Position numbers and translations under genes: made by a program
In this document: positions 43,738 through 52,990 of the stretch, one piece after another
How the letters are laid out: every line of letters begins with the position of its first letter
How positions within the stretch are numbered: the stretch's first letter is position 1
Notes under the pieces: generated by a model
Databases searched by the model: none
What the model saw: the letters and a program-made list of their open reading frames with translations, nothing else
Told to the model about the DNA's origin: nothing
Origin: CAIVVT01 sp963838205
Lineage (GTDB): Bacteria; Acidobacteriota; Terriglobia; Bryobacterales; Bryobacteraceae
Assembly (NCBI GenBank): GCA_963838205.1
Contig: CAWIQF010000014.1
Span: 186,001 to 250,000, forward strand
Reading direction: 5' to 3'
Length of the DNA: 64,000 nt

Positions 43738-45726
43738 ATGCCGCAGCCCAAATCGCAACCCGAGATGACGCTGAAAGCCGTCGCGCTCGGCCTCTTTCTC
43801 GCGCTCGTCTTCGGCGCCGCCAACGCCTATCTCGGCATGAAAGCCGGGCAAACCGTGGCGGCCACCATTCCGGCCGCGGTGATTGCGATGGCGCTATTCC
43901 GCCTGCCCGCCTTCCGCGGCGGCATCCTCGAACAGAACATCGCGCGCACGGCCGGCAGCGTCGGCGAAGCGCTGGTGGCCGGCGCGATCTTCACCATTCC
44001 CGCGTTCCTGATGGTCGAGATCAACGGCGTCCGGCTGTGGTCCGACCTCCGTTCGCACTACTGGGAAGCATCGCTGATCCTGCTCGTGGGCGGGCTTATC
44101 GGCATCTTCTTCATCGTGCTGCTGCGCCGTGCGCTGTGTGTCGAAGCCGGCCTGCCGTTTCCGGAAAGCGTGGCGAGCTACGAAATCGTCCGTGCGGGCC
44201 AGGAATCCGGCGACGCGCCGCGCTACATTTTCGGCGCGATGGCCTTCGGCGGTCTGATTCAAATTCTGAAGGATCCGCGCGGGCTGCCAATCATCCGCGA
44301 GTTCACCGAGGGCTTCCTCCGCTTTCCGCGCTCCGTGGTGCGGCATTTCAACTTCGATAAGCAGCCCATCGGCGAGGTCACGCATTTCGGCGGAATTCAG
44401 TGGTCCACGCCGAGCCTCTCGCCGGCGCTGCTCGGCATCGGCTACATCATCGGGCCAGAGCTTTCGGCGGTCAACTTCTCCGGCGGCGTGCTGGCGTGGT
44501 GGATCTTCATTCCGCTGCTGCTGTTTTTCGATCCCGATCTGCCGCGGCGCATCGGCAGCACCGACCCCTCGCTGGCGGCCTACACGCTGTGGTTCAACAT
44601 CGTCCGCCCCATCGCGGTCGGCACCATGCTGGTCGGCGCGGCCAAGACGATGTGGGGCATGCGCGCCTCGCTGGCACAGTCGCTGAAGGGCGCTTTCGCC
44701 GCGTCGACGCGCGCCGCGCACGAAGAACAGTTGGTGGAACGCACCGAGCGCGACATCCCCGCCAAATGGATTCTTCCGGCGATCGCCGTGCTGCTCGTTC
44801 CCATCGCGTTCATCTACTATTTCTTCACCGGTGGTTGGATGCCCGCCATCGTCGCCGCGCTGGTGATGTCGGTGACCGGGTTTGTGCTCTCCGCGGTCGG
44901 CGGATACCTCGTCGGCATGGTGGGCAGCTCGAACCAGCCGCTGTCGGGGCTCACTCTGTCGGCGCTGCTGATCTCGGCGCTGCTGATGGTGACCATCGGC
45001 GTCACGGGCCTCGCGGGCGTGGCCGCGGTGCTGGGCGTGGCGGCCGTGGTCTGCGTGGCGTGTTCGGTCTCCGGCTCGCTGATCCAGGACTTGAAAGCCG
45101 GCCACCTGCTGGGCGGCACGCCGTGGAAGATGGAAGTAGTCGAAATGCTGACCGTGGCCGTGCTCGCGTTTTTCTTGATGGGCCCGATCATCGTGTTGCA
45201 CGAGGCCAACCTGGCTGATGGCGGCATCGGCGGACGCTCGCTGCCCGCGCCGCAGGCCGGGCTGATGGCGCAACTGGCCAAGGGCATCGTCGGCGGCGAA
45301 ATGGCCTGGGGCCTGCTGGTGATCGGCGCGGCGTTCGGCATCGCGCTGATCCTGTGCGGCGCGAAAAGTCCGATGCTGATCGCCGTAGGCATGTACCTGC
45401 CGTTCGAAACCTCGTCCGCGATCTTCGCCGGCGGCGCGATGAAGTATTGCCTCGACCGGATCAACGATCGCGCCACGCCGGAGCGCCGCGCGGCGGTGGA
45501 AGAGAAGGGCACGCTGCTCGCGAGCGGGTTGATCGCGGGCGAGGCGATTCTCGGCATTCTATTGGCGGTGCTGGCGGTTTCAAAGATACCGTCGTTGGTG
45601 CACGCGCTGACCGGGACGGAGGAGTTCTCCTGGTTCCCTGGCCTCGGCGGCTGGATCTCGCTGGTCGGATTTGCGGCCGTCGCCTGGGTGCTGATCGAGA
45701 TCCCGCGGCGCCACCGCAGGTTGTAA
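43738..45726 (+). CDS. OPT family oligopeptide/metal-chelate transporter
   Basis: A 662-residue membrane protein with about 15-16 helices. Hallmarks of the OPT family are the N-terminal LGLFLALVFGAANAYLGMKAGQT with TIPAAVIAMALFR and the EQNIARTAGSVGEALVAGAI segment. The superfamily moves oligopeptides or metal-chelator complexes, usually with protons. The start at 43738 is chosen because the first helix follows soon after; the frame is open far upstream but that part is antisense to the SDR gene. The substrate is unknown. Confidence 0.9.
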   Translation: MPQPKSQPEMTLKAVALGLFLALVFGAANAYLGMKAGQTVAATIPAAVIAMALFRLPAFRGGILEQNIARTAGSVGEALVAGAIFTIPAFLMVEINGVRLWSDLRSHYWEASLILLVGGLIGIFFIVLLRRALCVEAGLPFPESVASYEIVRAGQESGDAPRYIFGAMAFGGLIQILKDPRGLPIIREFTEGFLRFPRSVVRHFNFDKQPIGEVTHFGGIQWSTPSLSPALLGIGYIIGPELSAVNFSGGVLAWWIFIPLLLFFDPDLPRRIGSTDPSLAAYTLWFNIVRPIAVGTMLVGAAKTMWGMRASLAQSLKGAFAASTRAAHEEQLVERTERDIPAKWILPAIAVLLVPIAFIYYFFTGGWMPAIVAALVMSVTGFVLSAVGGYLVGMVGSSNQPLSGLTLSALLISALLMVTIGVTGLAGVAAVLGVAAVVCVACSVSGSLIQDLKAGHLLGGTPWKMEVVEMLTVAVLAFFLMGPIIVLHEANLADGGIGGRSLPAPQAGLMAQLAKGIVGGEMAWGLLVIGAAFGIALILCGAKSPMLIAVGMYLPFETSSAIFAGGAMKYCLDRINDRATPERRAAVEEKGTLLASGLIAGEAILGILLAVLAVSKIPSLVHALTGTEEFSWFPGLGGWISLVGFAAVAWVLIEIPRRHRRL

Positions 45727-45895
45727 TCCACTCTCTGGCGACAGGTCCTGAGATAGCACGCGCGACTGAGCGACTCATCCAGACGAGCTCGGCGGAAGCC
45801 GTCGTGAACGAAGGGCGAAGCCTCAACCGCCATCTCCAGATCTCCGTCAATGATATGCTGACTGCCGACGCGTCCCGGGCGAAAATCGCCGGGCG

Positions 45896-45937
45896 GGCTG
45901 CAGTGTCAATTGCAGCCGCAGCCGCGTAACGGCTGCG
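45896..45937 (+). repeat. Two adjacent hairpins upstream of a Gfo/Idh gene
   Basis: GGCTGCA (45896-45902) pairs with TGCAGCC (45911-45917). Immediately after, CGCAGCCG (45917-45924) pairs with CGGCTGCG (45930-45937) around CGTAA. They lie 170 nt after the OPT stop and 60 nt before the next ATG. With no T-run, they could be an OPT terminator of the Rho-dependent kind or a 5' leader structure. Confidence 0.4.
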
Positions 45938-45997
45938 TCTAAGGCCGCGTCAGCCGCCCGCACGCACCGGGGCACGGATCGAGACACAGGAGGCGTT

Positions 45998-47263
45998 ATG
46001 GAAAACACGTCCAGAAGATCGTTCTTCAGACAGACGGCGTCGGCCGGCCTCGGCGCCGCGGCGTTCACGCTCATTAAGCCGGAACTCGTCCGTGGAGCCG
46101 GCGCGGAGAAACTGAAGGCCGGGCTGATCGGCTGCGGCGGGCGCGGCACGCAGGCCGCGATCGACACGCTGACCGCCAACCCGAACGTCGAGCTCACGGT
46201 CATGGGCGACATCTTCGAGGATCACCTCGAAGGCTCGCTGCGCCACTTGAAGGAAGATCCAGCGCACGCGGCCATCGCCGCCCGCGTGAATGTCGACCCC
46301 GAGCATCGCTTCTCGAGCTTCGACGCATTCAGGAAAGTGATCGCCTCGGACATCGACATCGTGATGCTGTGCACGCCGCCGGGCTACCGGCCGGAGCATT
46401 TCGAAGCGGCGGTCAACGCCAAGAAGCACGTCTTCTGCGAAAAGCCCATCGCCACCGACCCGACCGGCGTACGGCGCTTCATGACGTCCGCCAGGAAGTC
46501 GCTGGAGCTCAAGCTCTCGGTGGTCTCGGGCGCGCAGAGGCACGCCGACAAACCGTACGTGGAAACCGTGCAGAAGATCCACGACGGCGCAGTCGGCGAG
46601 ATTCAGGCGCTGTACTCGAACTACCTCAGCGGGCCGGTGATGCACGCCAAAGAGCGCGACCCGAAGTGGGGCGACATGGAGTGGGAGCACCGCGACTGGT
46701 ATTCGTTCCTGTGGCTCTGCGGCGACCAGATCGTCGAGCAGCACTTCCACAACATCGATTTCATGAACTGGGTGATGGGCGCGCATCCGGTTAAGGCGGT
46801 GGCTTCCGGCGGCGTGGCCTGGCGTCCGCGCGAGGAACTCTACGGCAACATTTTTGACCACATGGCCACCGATTTCGTGTACCCGAACGGAGTGCACCTG
46901 TCCAGCCACTGCCGCCAGTATCCGGCCGGACTCTATCGCAAGGTGGACGACCTGGTGGTTGGCACGAAGGGCCGCAGCACGGGCCTGGACATGGGCACGA
47001 AGGGCATCAACCCCTACGAGCAGGAGCACCTCGACCTGGTGAAAAGCATCCTCGGCGAAGGGCCCTACCAGAACCAGGCAATGAGCGTGGCGGAGAGCAC
47101 GCTGACCTGCATCATGGGCCGCGAATCGGCTTACTCCGGTCTCGAGATCACGTGGGACATGGCCATGGCATCGAAACAGGATCTGCAGCCCAAAGCGTTC
47201 GATTACGCTCTGAAAATGGATGTGCCTCCGGTCCCGGTCCCGGGCATCTATAAGTTTGTCTAG
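45998..47263 (+). CDS. Tat-exported Gfo/Idh/MocA family oxidoreductase (copy 3)
   Basis: A 421-residue protein. SRRSFFRQTASAGLGAAAF is a twin-arginine leader. LKAGLIGCGGRGTQA is the NAD-binding motif and E148-K149-P150 in HVFCEKP the catalytic site. A TPPGYRP loop replaces the TPNHWHA loop of copies 1 and 2, so its substrate pocket differs. It is likely a periplasmic sugar or inositol oxidoreductase. AGGAGG at 45988-45993 sits 4 nt before the ATG. It is followed directly by a repeat array. Confidence 0.9.
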   Translation: MENTSRRSFFRQTASAGLGAAAFTLIKPELVRGAGAEKLKAGLIGCGGRGTQAAIDTLTANPNVELTVMGDIFEDHLEGSLRHLKEDPAHAAIAARVNVDPEHRFSSFDAFRKVIASDIDIVMLCTPPGYRPEHFEAAVNAKKHVFCEKPIATDPTGVRRFMTSARKSLELKLSVVSGAQRHADKPYVETVQKIHDGAVGEIQALYSNYLSGPVMHAKERDPKWGDMEWEHRDWYSFLWLCGDQIVEQHFHNIDFMNWVMGAHPVKAVASGGVAWRPREELYGNIFDHMATDFVYPNGVHLSSHCRQYPAGLYRKVDDLVVGTKGRSTGLDMGTKGINPYEQEHLDLVKSILGEGPYQNQAMSVAESTLTCIMGRESAYSGLEITWDMAMASKQDLQPKAFDYALKMDVPPVPVPGIYKFV

Positions 47264-47272
47264 TGGCTTGTC

Positions 47273-47640
47273 GCGGACGAAACGTCGCCGCGCCGCGACT
47301 TTGTTTCAGAGCCGCGACTTTGTTTCAGAGCCGCGACTCTTGTTTCAGAGCCGCGACCGTTAAGGAGCGGTTGCATCGAGCGCTTGTTATTGCTTCGCCG
47401 CGACTCTTGTTTCAGAGCCGCGATTGTGTTTCCGAGCCGCGACTGTTAAGGAGCGGTTCCTTCGCGACTGTGTTTCAGAGCCGCGACTGTTAAGGAGCGG
47501 TTGCATCGAGTGCTTGTTGTTGTTGCTTCGCCACGACTCTTGTTTCAGAGCCGCGACTGTTAAGGAGCGGTTGCTTCGCGACTGCGCTACGAGCCGCGCT
47601 TGTTGTTGCTTCGCCACGACTGCAAGGGCGGCCTGCTGCC
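47273..47640. repeat. Mosaic repeat array A built on GAGCCGCGAC words
   Basis: The ~370-bp stretch has many imperfect copies of CAGAGCCGCGACTSTTGTTT and GCCGCGACTGTTAAGGAGCGGTTG, mixed with CTTGTTGTTGCTTCGCC linkers. AAGGAGCGGT recurs four times. Units are irregular in length. It begins after TCTAGTGGCTTGTCGCGGA, a left edge nearly the same as that of array B at 57612. The 460-nt gap 47264-47723 holds nothing else. Open frames through it are repeat artefacts. Confidence 0.8.
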
Positions 47641-47723
47641 CACGGCTGCGAAGAATTCAATGGACTTCAAAGAAACGGCGGGAGAGGCAGTGTCGAGTAC
47701 CATGAGAGACAGGCGGTTGCCAC

Positions 47724-48941
47724 ATGCAGATTGATTCGACGCTAGCCCCACCAGCGGCCGCGGCCCTGCCGCAGAAGCCCCCGCGCAATGTCGCCGTCGA
47801 CGCCTATCGCGGCTTCGTGATGTTGCTGATGATGGCCGAGGTGCTGGAATTCGCCCGAATGTCGTTCAACTTCCCGGGCAGTCGGTTCTGGAGCATTCTG
47901 GCCTACCACCAGACCCATACCCAGTGGGCCGGCTGCTCGCTGCACGACATGATCCAGCCCTCCTTCTCGTTCCTCGTCGGCGTCGCGCTGCCCTACTCCA
48001 TCGCCAGCCGCATGGCGCGCGGCGGAAGGTTCGGCCCCATGCTGGCCCACGCCGTCTGGCGCGGACTGCTGCTCGTCTTGCTCGGCATCTTCCTGCGCTC
48101 GCTCGCCGGCCCCATCACCAATTTCACCTTTGAAGATACGCTCACCCAGATCGGTCTCGGCTATCCGCTCCTGTTCCTGCTGGGCTTCGCCAAGCCGCGC
48201 TGGCAGTGGGGCGCGCTGGCGGTCCTCCTCTTCGGCTACTGGCTGGCCTGGGCGCTGTATCCGGCGCCGGGACCTGGCTTCAACTGGGCCGCGGTCGGCG
48301 TGCCCGCCAACTGGCCGCACAACTTCACCGGCTTCCTCTCGCATTGGAATAAGAACAGCAATCTCGGCCAAGCCTTCGATGGCTGGTTCCTCAACCTGTT
48401 TCCGCGCGTCCGGCCGTTCCTTTATAACGGTGGCGGCTACCTCACGCTGAGCTTCATTCCGACGCTCGGCACCATGATCCTCGGTCTGGTCGCCGGCCGT
48501 TGGCTGCGCGCCTCGGCGCCGCGCATTCCGCTCAAGCATTTCCTCTATGCCGGCGCGATCGGCGTGGCCGCGGGCCTGCTCTTGCACTGGGCCGGCATCT
48601 GCCCCGTCGTGAAACGCATCTGGACGCCGGCCTGGACTCTGTTCAGCGGCGGCGTCTGCTTCCTGTTCCTCGCCGCCTTCTCCTACATCATCGAAATGCG
48701 CGGCTACCGCAAGTGGGCCTTCCCGCTGGTCGTGATCGGAATGAATTCCATCGCCGCGTACCTGATCGCCCATCTGTGCGGCGACTTCATCGTGCAATCG
48801 TTCCACATCCACCTCGGCCCGCACTTCTTTGCCTTCGCCGGCCAGGGCCTGGAGCCGCTCCTGCAAGGCGCGGCGGTGCTGCTGATGTTCTGGCTGATCC
48901 TGTTCTGGATGTACCGCCGCAAGCTCTTCCTGAAAATCTGA
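47724..48941 (+). CDS. DUF5009 / HGSNAT-like acyltransferase-type membrane protein
   Basis: A 405-residue protein with about 10-11 transmembrane helices. RNVAVDAYRGFVMLLMM near residue 22 is the helix-1 motif shared by heparan-alpha-glucosaminide N-acetyltransferase homologues and DUF5009 proteins. A conserved His region HTQWAGCSLHDMIQPSFSFL follows. Relatives transfer acetyl groups across a membrane to amino-sugars. It may modify glycans taken up or exported by this bacterium. It lies after array A and before a Tat TIM-barrel gene on the same strand. Confidence 0.82.
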   Translation: MQIDSTLAPPAAAALPQKPPRNVAVDAYRGFVMLLMMAEVLEFARMSFNFPGSRFWSILAYHQTHTQWAGCSLHDMIQPSFSFLVGVALPYSIASRMARGGRFGPMLAHAVWRGLLLVLLGIFLRSLAGPITNFTFEDTLTQIGLGYPLLFLLGFAKPRWQWGALAVLLFGYWLAWALYPAPGPGFNWAAVGVPANWPHNFTGFLSHWNKNSNLGQAFDGWFLNLFPRVRPFLYNGGGYLTLSFIPTLGTMILGLVAGRWLRASAPRIPLKHFLYAGAIGVAAGLLLHWAGICPVVKRIWTPAWTLFSGGVCFLFLAAFSYIIEMRGYRKWAFPLVVIGMNSIAAYLIAHLCGDFIVQSFHIHLGPHFFAFAGQGLEPLLQGAAVLLMFWLILFWMYRRKLFLKI

Positions 48942-49017
48942 CCGCCGTTTCGATCGCAGTCCGCGCGGTCCCGCGCAGTTGCTTTGAGCGGCGCGCGGGA
49001 CATACACTTTCGGCAAC

Positions 49018-49935
49018 ATGCTGCTAAACCGCAGAGGGTTCCTATGGGCCGGTGCGTGGGCCTCGCTGGGCGTCGGCCGGTCGCAAGCCGCCACACTCCA
49101 GCAGGTGCGGCTGAGCGTCACCACCGACGAGATCGACGAGGACGTCGCCACGGCAGCGCAATTCCTGCGCGGCTTCGGCGTGGGCTGGGCCGAAGTGCGC
49201 TCCGTGTGGGGCCGCTACAACACCGACCAGCCGCTCGACAAGATCCGCGAGGCGCGCGCGATTCTGGATTCGAACCAGGTGCGGACGTCGGTCGTGGACA
49301 CGGCTTTTTTCCGCGGCCCGCTGCCGCCGGAAACGCCGTCGGGTCAGGCGGCGCTCGATAAAGAATGGCGTTTGCTGGATGATGCCATCGAACGCGCGCG
49401 CGTGTTGGGCACGGATTGCCTGCGCACATTCGCTTTCTCGCGCAGCCAGGGCCAGCCGCCAGACTCCGCCACACTCGACCGCATCTACGAATTACTGCGC
49501 GCGGCGGCGCGGCGGGCGCGGGCACACAACTTGCGCCTGGCCGTGGAGAATCTCGAAGGGAGCTACGTTTCAACCGGCGCAGAAGCCGGGCGTCTGCTGA
49601 AGAATGTGCGCGAGGAAGCGCTGGGTCTGACCTGGGATCCCAACAACGCGGCCGGCGAGGGCGAGCATGCCTATCCCGACGGCTACTCGCAACTCGACCC
49701 GGCGCGCGTCTTCAACGTGCACCTGCGCGACTTCCGCCACACCAGCGCGGGCAAGTTCGAATGGTGCGCCGTGGGCGACGGCGAATTCGACAACCTGGGC
49801 CAGATCCGCGCGCTCGTGAAGAGCGGCTACAAGGGCCGTTTCAACCTGGAGACCCACTACCGCCATCCCGACGGCAAAGCCGCGGCGACGCGCACATCGC
49901 TGACGGCGCTGCTGAAGGTGATCGAACGCGTGTAG
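49018..49935 (+). CDS. Exported TIM-barrel sugar isomerase/epimerase-like protein
   Basis: A 305-residue protein whose N-terminus NRRGFLWAGAWASLGVGRSQ is a twin-arginine signal. The barrel is of xylose-isomerase/AP-endonuclease-2 type, with Glu in LAVENLEGSYVS, Asp in LTWDPNNAAGEG, His in NVHLRDFRH and Glu in FNLETHYRHPDG as metal-site candidates. It probably acts on a sugar in the periplasm together with the Gfo/Idh enzymes. It starts 76 nt after the DUF5009 gene. Confidence 0.83.
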   Translation: MLLNRRGFLWAGAWASLGVGRSQAATLQQVRLSVTTDEIDEDVATAAQFLRGFGVGWAEVRSVWGRYNTDQPLDKIREARAILDSNQVRTSVVDTAFFRGPLPPETPSGQAALDKEWRLLDDAIERARVLGTDCLRTFAFSRSQGQPPDSATLDRIYELLRAAARRARAHNLRLAVENLEGSYVSTGAEAGRLLKNVREEALGLTWDPNNAAGEGEHAYPDGYSQLDPARVFNVHLRDFRHTSAGKFEWCAVGDGEFDNLGQIRALVKSGYKGRFNLETHYRHPDGKAAATRTSLTALLKVIERV

Positions 49936-50153
49936 AGAGGCTCTCCCGCTTCAACGCGCAAACACGCGCACTGAAGCCTTTCTCGCTGGCGTCGCTATGG
50001 CCCTTGCGATCGTCCAACAGGTCCAGCAACACCGGACCGAACCATACCCGGATGGATGGCAAACCGCTAGGATTCGAGCCCCAGCATGCATCACCTCCTT
50101 TCGGCCCCACAGCCTCGCGAGGTTCTTGGCGCGATATACGGGCAATAAGGGCG

Positions 50154-50194
50154 TATAATCCTCAACTGATCTCTGTGCCTCCTCTGGAGGCACA
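50154..50194 (+). promoter_or_regulatory. TATAAT box and 5'-leader hairpin of the 50228 gene
   Basis: A perfect TATAAT lies at 50154-50159, with no good -35. About 15 nt downstream, TGTGCCTCC (50174-50182) and GGAGGCACA (50186-50194) form a perfect 9-bp hairpin with a TCT loop, followed by GGGAGG and the GTG start. The loop arms contain anti-Shine-Dalgarno-like CCTCC, so the structure could influence translation. Confidence 0.5.
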
Positions 50195-50227
50195 CAGCAT
50201 CGCATATCCACGAGTAGGGAGGCGCAA

Positions 50228-50971
50228 GTGAGCGAATCCACTAAGAAGACAATCCTCCGCGAGACCCTTGCCGCGGTAGTCGCCAATTGGCCGCCGCCAA
50301 GAGACGACTACCCGCTGGTTGGGTTTTCGAGCCTGAAAGGCAGTAAATGGTCTGGGGATCTCATGGTCGTGGGGCGTTTCGTCAATGGATGGGACGTTGC
50401 TCTTCGACCCTGGAACAAAATTCGTAATGGGGAGGCGCAGGAAGAGTTCCTGCAAAATGTCCTTCGCACCAGGTTCCATCAGGAACCATGTCCAGTCACA
50501 GCACTTTACCGGCACCTTGGTGGTGACCCACGGACCGGCCAGGGCGTCAGGAGCCAGTTCTGGCGCACCATACAATGCGTCGCCCAGCGACTCGGGCTGG
50601 GGGACGACTGGACTTCGAAAATCGTCTACTCGAATCTCTACCGCTTTGGGCCCAATGAAGGCAATCCTCCAGGACGGCTTTGCATCGCACAGCGAAAGGG
50701 ATGCATCGAGCTTCTGAATCATGAGATTTCGAACTTCAAGCCCAGGCGGATTCTTTTTCTGACGGGATGGAAATACGCGGACAAGTTCCTTGGGACCGGA
50801 GACATCCCTTTCCAGGAGATAGCACACAACCGAGGAGATGTGGATCGAGTTGGAACCATCTCAGTGGGCTCTACTCGAGTCGATGTGGTCGTGTCGAAAC
50901 ATCCCCAAGGCAAAAAGCGGACCCCGCTCGTCGAGGAGATCCGGAGAGCTTTCAAAGTTCTCGAAAGTTAA
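50228..50971 (+). CDS. Unrecognised protein, possibly uracil-DNA-glycosylase-like fold
   Basis: A 247-residue soluble protein. GTG at 50228 is the start because GGGAGG is properly spaced before it. No named family is recognised. Features vaguely recall the UDG superfamily: an early strand DLMVVGRFVNGWD, an Asn after a strand (VYSNLYRFGPN), a strand-turn RRILFLTGWKYA, and a late VVVSKHPQGK like the HPS/HP motif. Base composition is less GC-rich than in neighbours, suggesting later acquisition. It has its own TATAAT box and leader hairpin. A DNA-repair or nucleotide-handling role is only a guess. Confidence 0.55.
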   Translation: MSESTKKTILRETLAAVVANWPPPRDDYPLVGFSSLKGSKWSGDLMVVGRFVNGWDVALRPWNKIRNGEAQEEFLQNVLRTRFHQEPCPVTALYRHLGGDPRTGQGVRSQFWRTIQCVAQRLGLGDDWTSKIVYSNLYRFGPNEGNPPGRLCIAQRKGCIELLNHEISNFKPRRILFLTGWKYADKFLGTGDIPFQEIAHNRGDVDRVGTISVGSTRVDVVVSKHPQGKKRTPLVEEIRRAFKVLES

Positions 50972-51062
50972 GCAGCATAACGGGCAGGCTCTGCGCCGTG
51001 TGGGCAGAGCCGCCCGTCCCGTGTCCTCGCCATGCTGGGAAGCTACGTGCGAGCAATGCACG

Positions 51063-51374
51063 CTACCGCCGCCAGTGGCCGTAATAGTAGCGCCCGCGCT
51101 CGTAGCGCGGCGCAACCCAGTAGGACCGCGGGTGCGGCGGTCTGGCCCAGTAGCCGCTGCGGTAAACGTAGCGCTCGCCGCGCGGATAATAGTAGCCGCC
51201 GACCCAGACATAACCCGGCCCCGGGCAGTTCGGCGCATAGCGCTCCACGACCGGAGGCGGCGCAGCCCCGAAAGCTACGTATCCGTCTCCGAATCCAGCC
51301 TCGGCATAGAAGCGCGGGCCCGCTAACACGGAACCCGCCGCCAGAAAGACCAGAGCAAGCAATTTGGTTTTCAT
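51063..51374 (-). CDS. Small exported Tyr/Gly/Trp-rich protein (WXXGXW-like)
   Basis: A 103-residue protein. A signal peptide (MKTKLLALVFLAAGSVLAG) is followed by a Tyr/Pro/Arg-rich region with motifs such as GYVWVGGYYYPRG, YRSGYWARPP and RYYYGHWRR. These resemble the YXWGXW/WXXGXW repeat proteins of Gram-negative bacteria, thought to be small outer-surface or periplasmic proteins of unknown role. The start at 51374 is the ATG that begins the signal peptide. It is divergent from Gfo/Idh copy 4. Confidence 0.7.
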   Translation of the reverse strand: MKTKLLALVFLAAGSVLAGPRFYAEAGFGDGYVAFGAAPPPVVERYAPNCPGPGYVWVGGYYYPRGERYVYRSGYWARPPHPRSYWVAPRYERGRYYYGHWRR

Positions 51375-51616
51375 CTTCTTGTACCTCCAACTTTCCGTAC
51401 CTGCCTCCATAAACGTTGCGGCCGGTGTCGCGGTTTACCCCTATCGGAGGGAGAAGAGCTCACGAATTCACGGGGGGGGGCAATCGCAACAACGAGCGAC
51501 GCCAGTCTGCATAGGCACGCGCACGGATCTGCGCCGCGGGGCCGTCTGCTATAGAATGGCCGTCGTCCAGATGCCGCGGCGAGGCGGTCTGGCAAGAAGG
51601 ATTTCAGGTGACGGCA

Positions 51617-52909
51617 ATGAGTGCTGATGCAAACGATTCGCGTCGCGATTTCTTGAAGCGGGCAGCTTGGGCGACGGCCGCGGGCGCGGCTTTTCCGGCC
51701 ATCATTCCAAGCCACGTGTTCGGCAAGCCGGGCCATCCAGGGGCTAACGATCGCATCCAGGTGGGCGTGATCGGCGTCGGCGGCCGCGCCAACCTGTTGA
51801 TCGACCAGTTGCCCAAGCCCGGCCAGATCGTGGCGCTCGCGGACTGCTTTCTGACGCGCGCCGAAGAGGCCGTGGCGAAGCGCAAAACCAACTGGGATGT
51901 CTATCAGGATTACCGCAAGATCCTCGACCGCAAGGACATCGACGCCGTGATCGTAGCCACGGGCGATTTCGACCGCGTGATTCCGTCGATCCGCGCCTGC
52001 CAGGCCGGCAAGGACGTCTACGCCGAGAAACCACTCACTCTATATCCCGGCGAGGGCACGGTGCTAGTGAAGGCCGCGAGGAAATATAAGACCGTCTTTC
52101 AGGTCGGCAGCCAGCAGCGCTCGATGGAGATGAACCAGATGGCCTGCAAGCTGGTTCGCACGGGCGGTCTGGGCCAGCTCAAGCTGGTTCACGGCGTGAA
52201 TTATACTTCCTCGTCGCCGGTCCCCGGTTTTCCGGAGGAGCCCAAACCGGACAAGCTCGATTGGGAGGTCTGGACCGGACAGACGCAGCTGCGTCCGTAT
52301 AGCAAGAAGATCCAGTTCGGCTGGATGGGTTTCTACGAATATTCCGGCGGAGAAATGACAAATTGGGGCGCCCACGGGATCGATCAGATCCAAATGGCGC
52401 TGGGGATGGACGGCACGGGCCCGGTGGAATTCTGGCCGCTCGCAGAACCGGCCGGCGCCGTCGCCTTCCGCTACGCCAGCGGCGTCGAGGTGCATCTGGA
52501 TCTACCGCAGGCGCAGAACAACGATCTGATGGGCGGCGCGCGCTTCATCGGCGAAAAGGGCCAGATCGACATCTGGCGCAACAACTTCAAGATCGACGCG
52601 CCGGGCGTCACGCTCGACCTGCCGCCGCAGGAAGAGATCGACAAGTGGCACGATAAGCGCGCGCTGTGGCAGGCCGAGTACCACATGGGCTTCTGGCTGG
52701 CCTGCATCCCGACGCGCCAGCGGCCCAACGCCGACGTCGAAATCGGCCACCGCTCGGTGAGCGTGTGCCACCTCGCGAACCTGGCGCGCAAGCTGAACCG
52801 CAAGTTCCGCTGGGATCCGAAAAAAGAACAGGTGATCGGCGACAAAGAGGCCAACATGCTCGCCACGAACCGGCCGCGCCGCAAAGGCTGGGAACTGCCG
52901 AAGATCTGA
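51617..52909 (+). CDS. Tat-exported Gfo/Idh/MocA family oxidoreductase (copy 4)
   Basis: A 430-residue protein with twin-arginine leader DSRRDFLKRAAWATAAGAAF. The NAD site is IQVGVIGVGGRANLL and the catalytic motif E137-K138-P139 in DVYAEKP. The substrate domain carries GGEMTNWGAHGIDQ. It belongs to the exported, Planctomycete/Acidobacterium-type subgroup. ATG at 51617 has AGGTG upstream; an in-frame GTG at 51608 is an alternative. It is followed by a VCBS protein and an epimerase with short gaps, likely one operon. Confidence 0.9.
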   Translation: MSADANDSRRDFLKRAAWATAAGAAFPAIIPSHVFGKPGHPGANDRIQVGVIGVGGRANLLIDQLPKPGQIVALADCFLTRAEEAVAKRKTNWDVYQDYRKILDRKDIDAVIVATGDFDRVIPSIRACQAGKDVYAEKPLTLYPGEGTVLVKAARKYKTVFQVGSQQRSMEMNQMACKLVRTGGLGQLKLVHGVNYTSSSPVPGFPEEPKPDKLDWEVWTGQTQLRPYSKKIQFGWMGFYEYSGGEMTNWGAHGIDQIQMALGMDGTGPVEFWPLAEPAGAVAFRYASGVEVHLDLPQAQNNDLMGGARFIGEKGQIDIWRNNFKIDAPGVTLDLPPQEEIDKWHDKRALWQAEYHMGFWLACIPTRQRPNADVEIGHRSVSVCHLANLARKLNRKFRWDPKKEQVIGDKEANMLATNRPRRKGWELPKI

Positions 52910-52990
52910 AACCGGCCCGCGCGGACCGGAGCGGAACGGCATGGCGCGGCGTGCACATCGAGGTCTGAGCGCTGATTGAGGAACATCGCG

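Noticed and set aside
45727..45929. Continuation of a coding frame after the OPT stop
   Set aside because: The translation has no motif and the interval holds hairpins; treated as non-coding.
50060..50110. tRNA-like sequence on the minus strand (GGCTCGAATCC T-arm-like word)
   Set aside because: No acceptor stem, D-arm or anticodon stem could be built around it.
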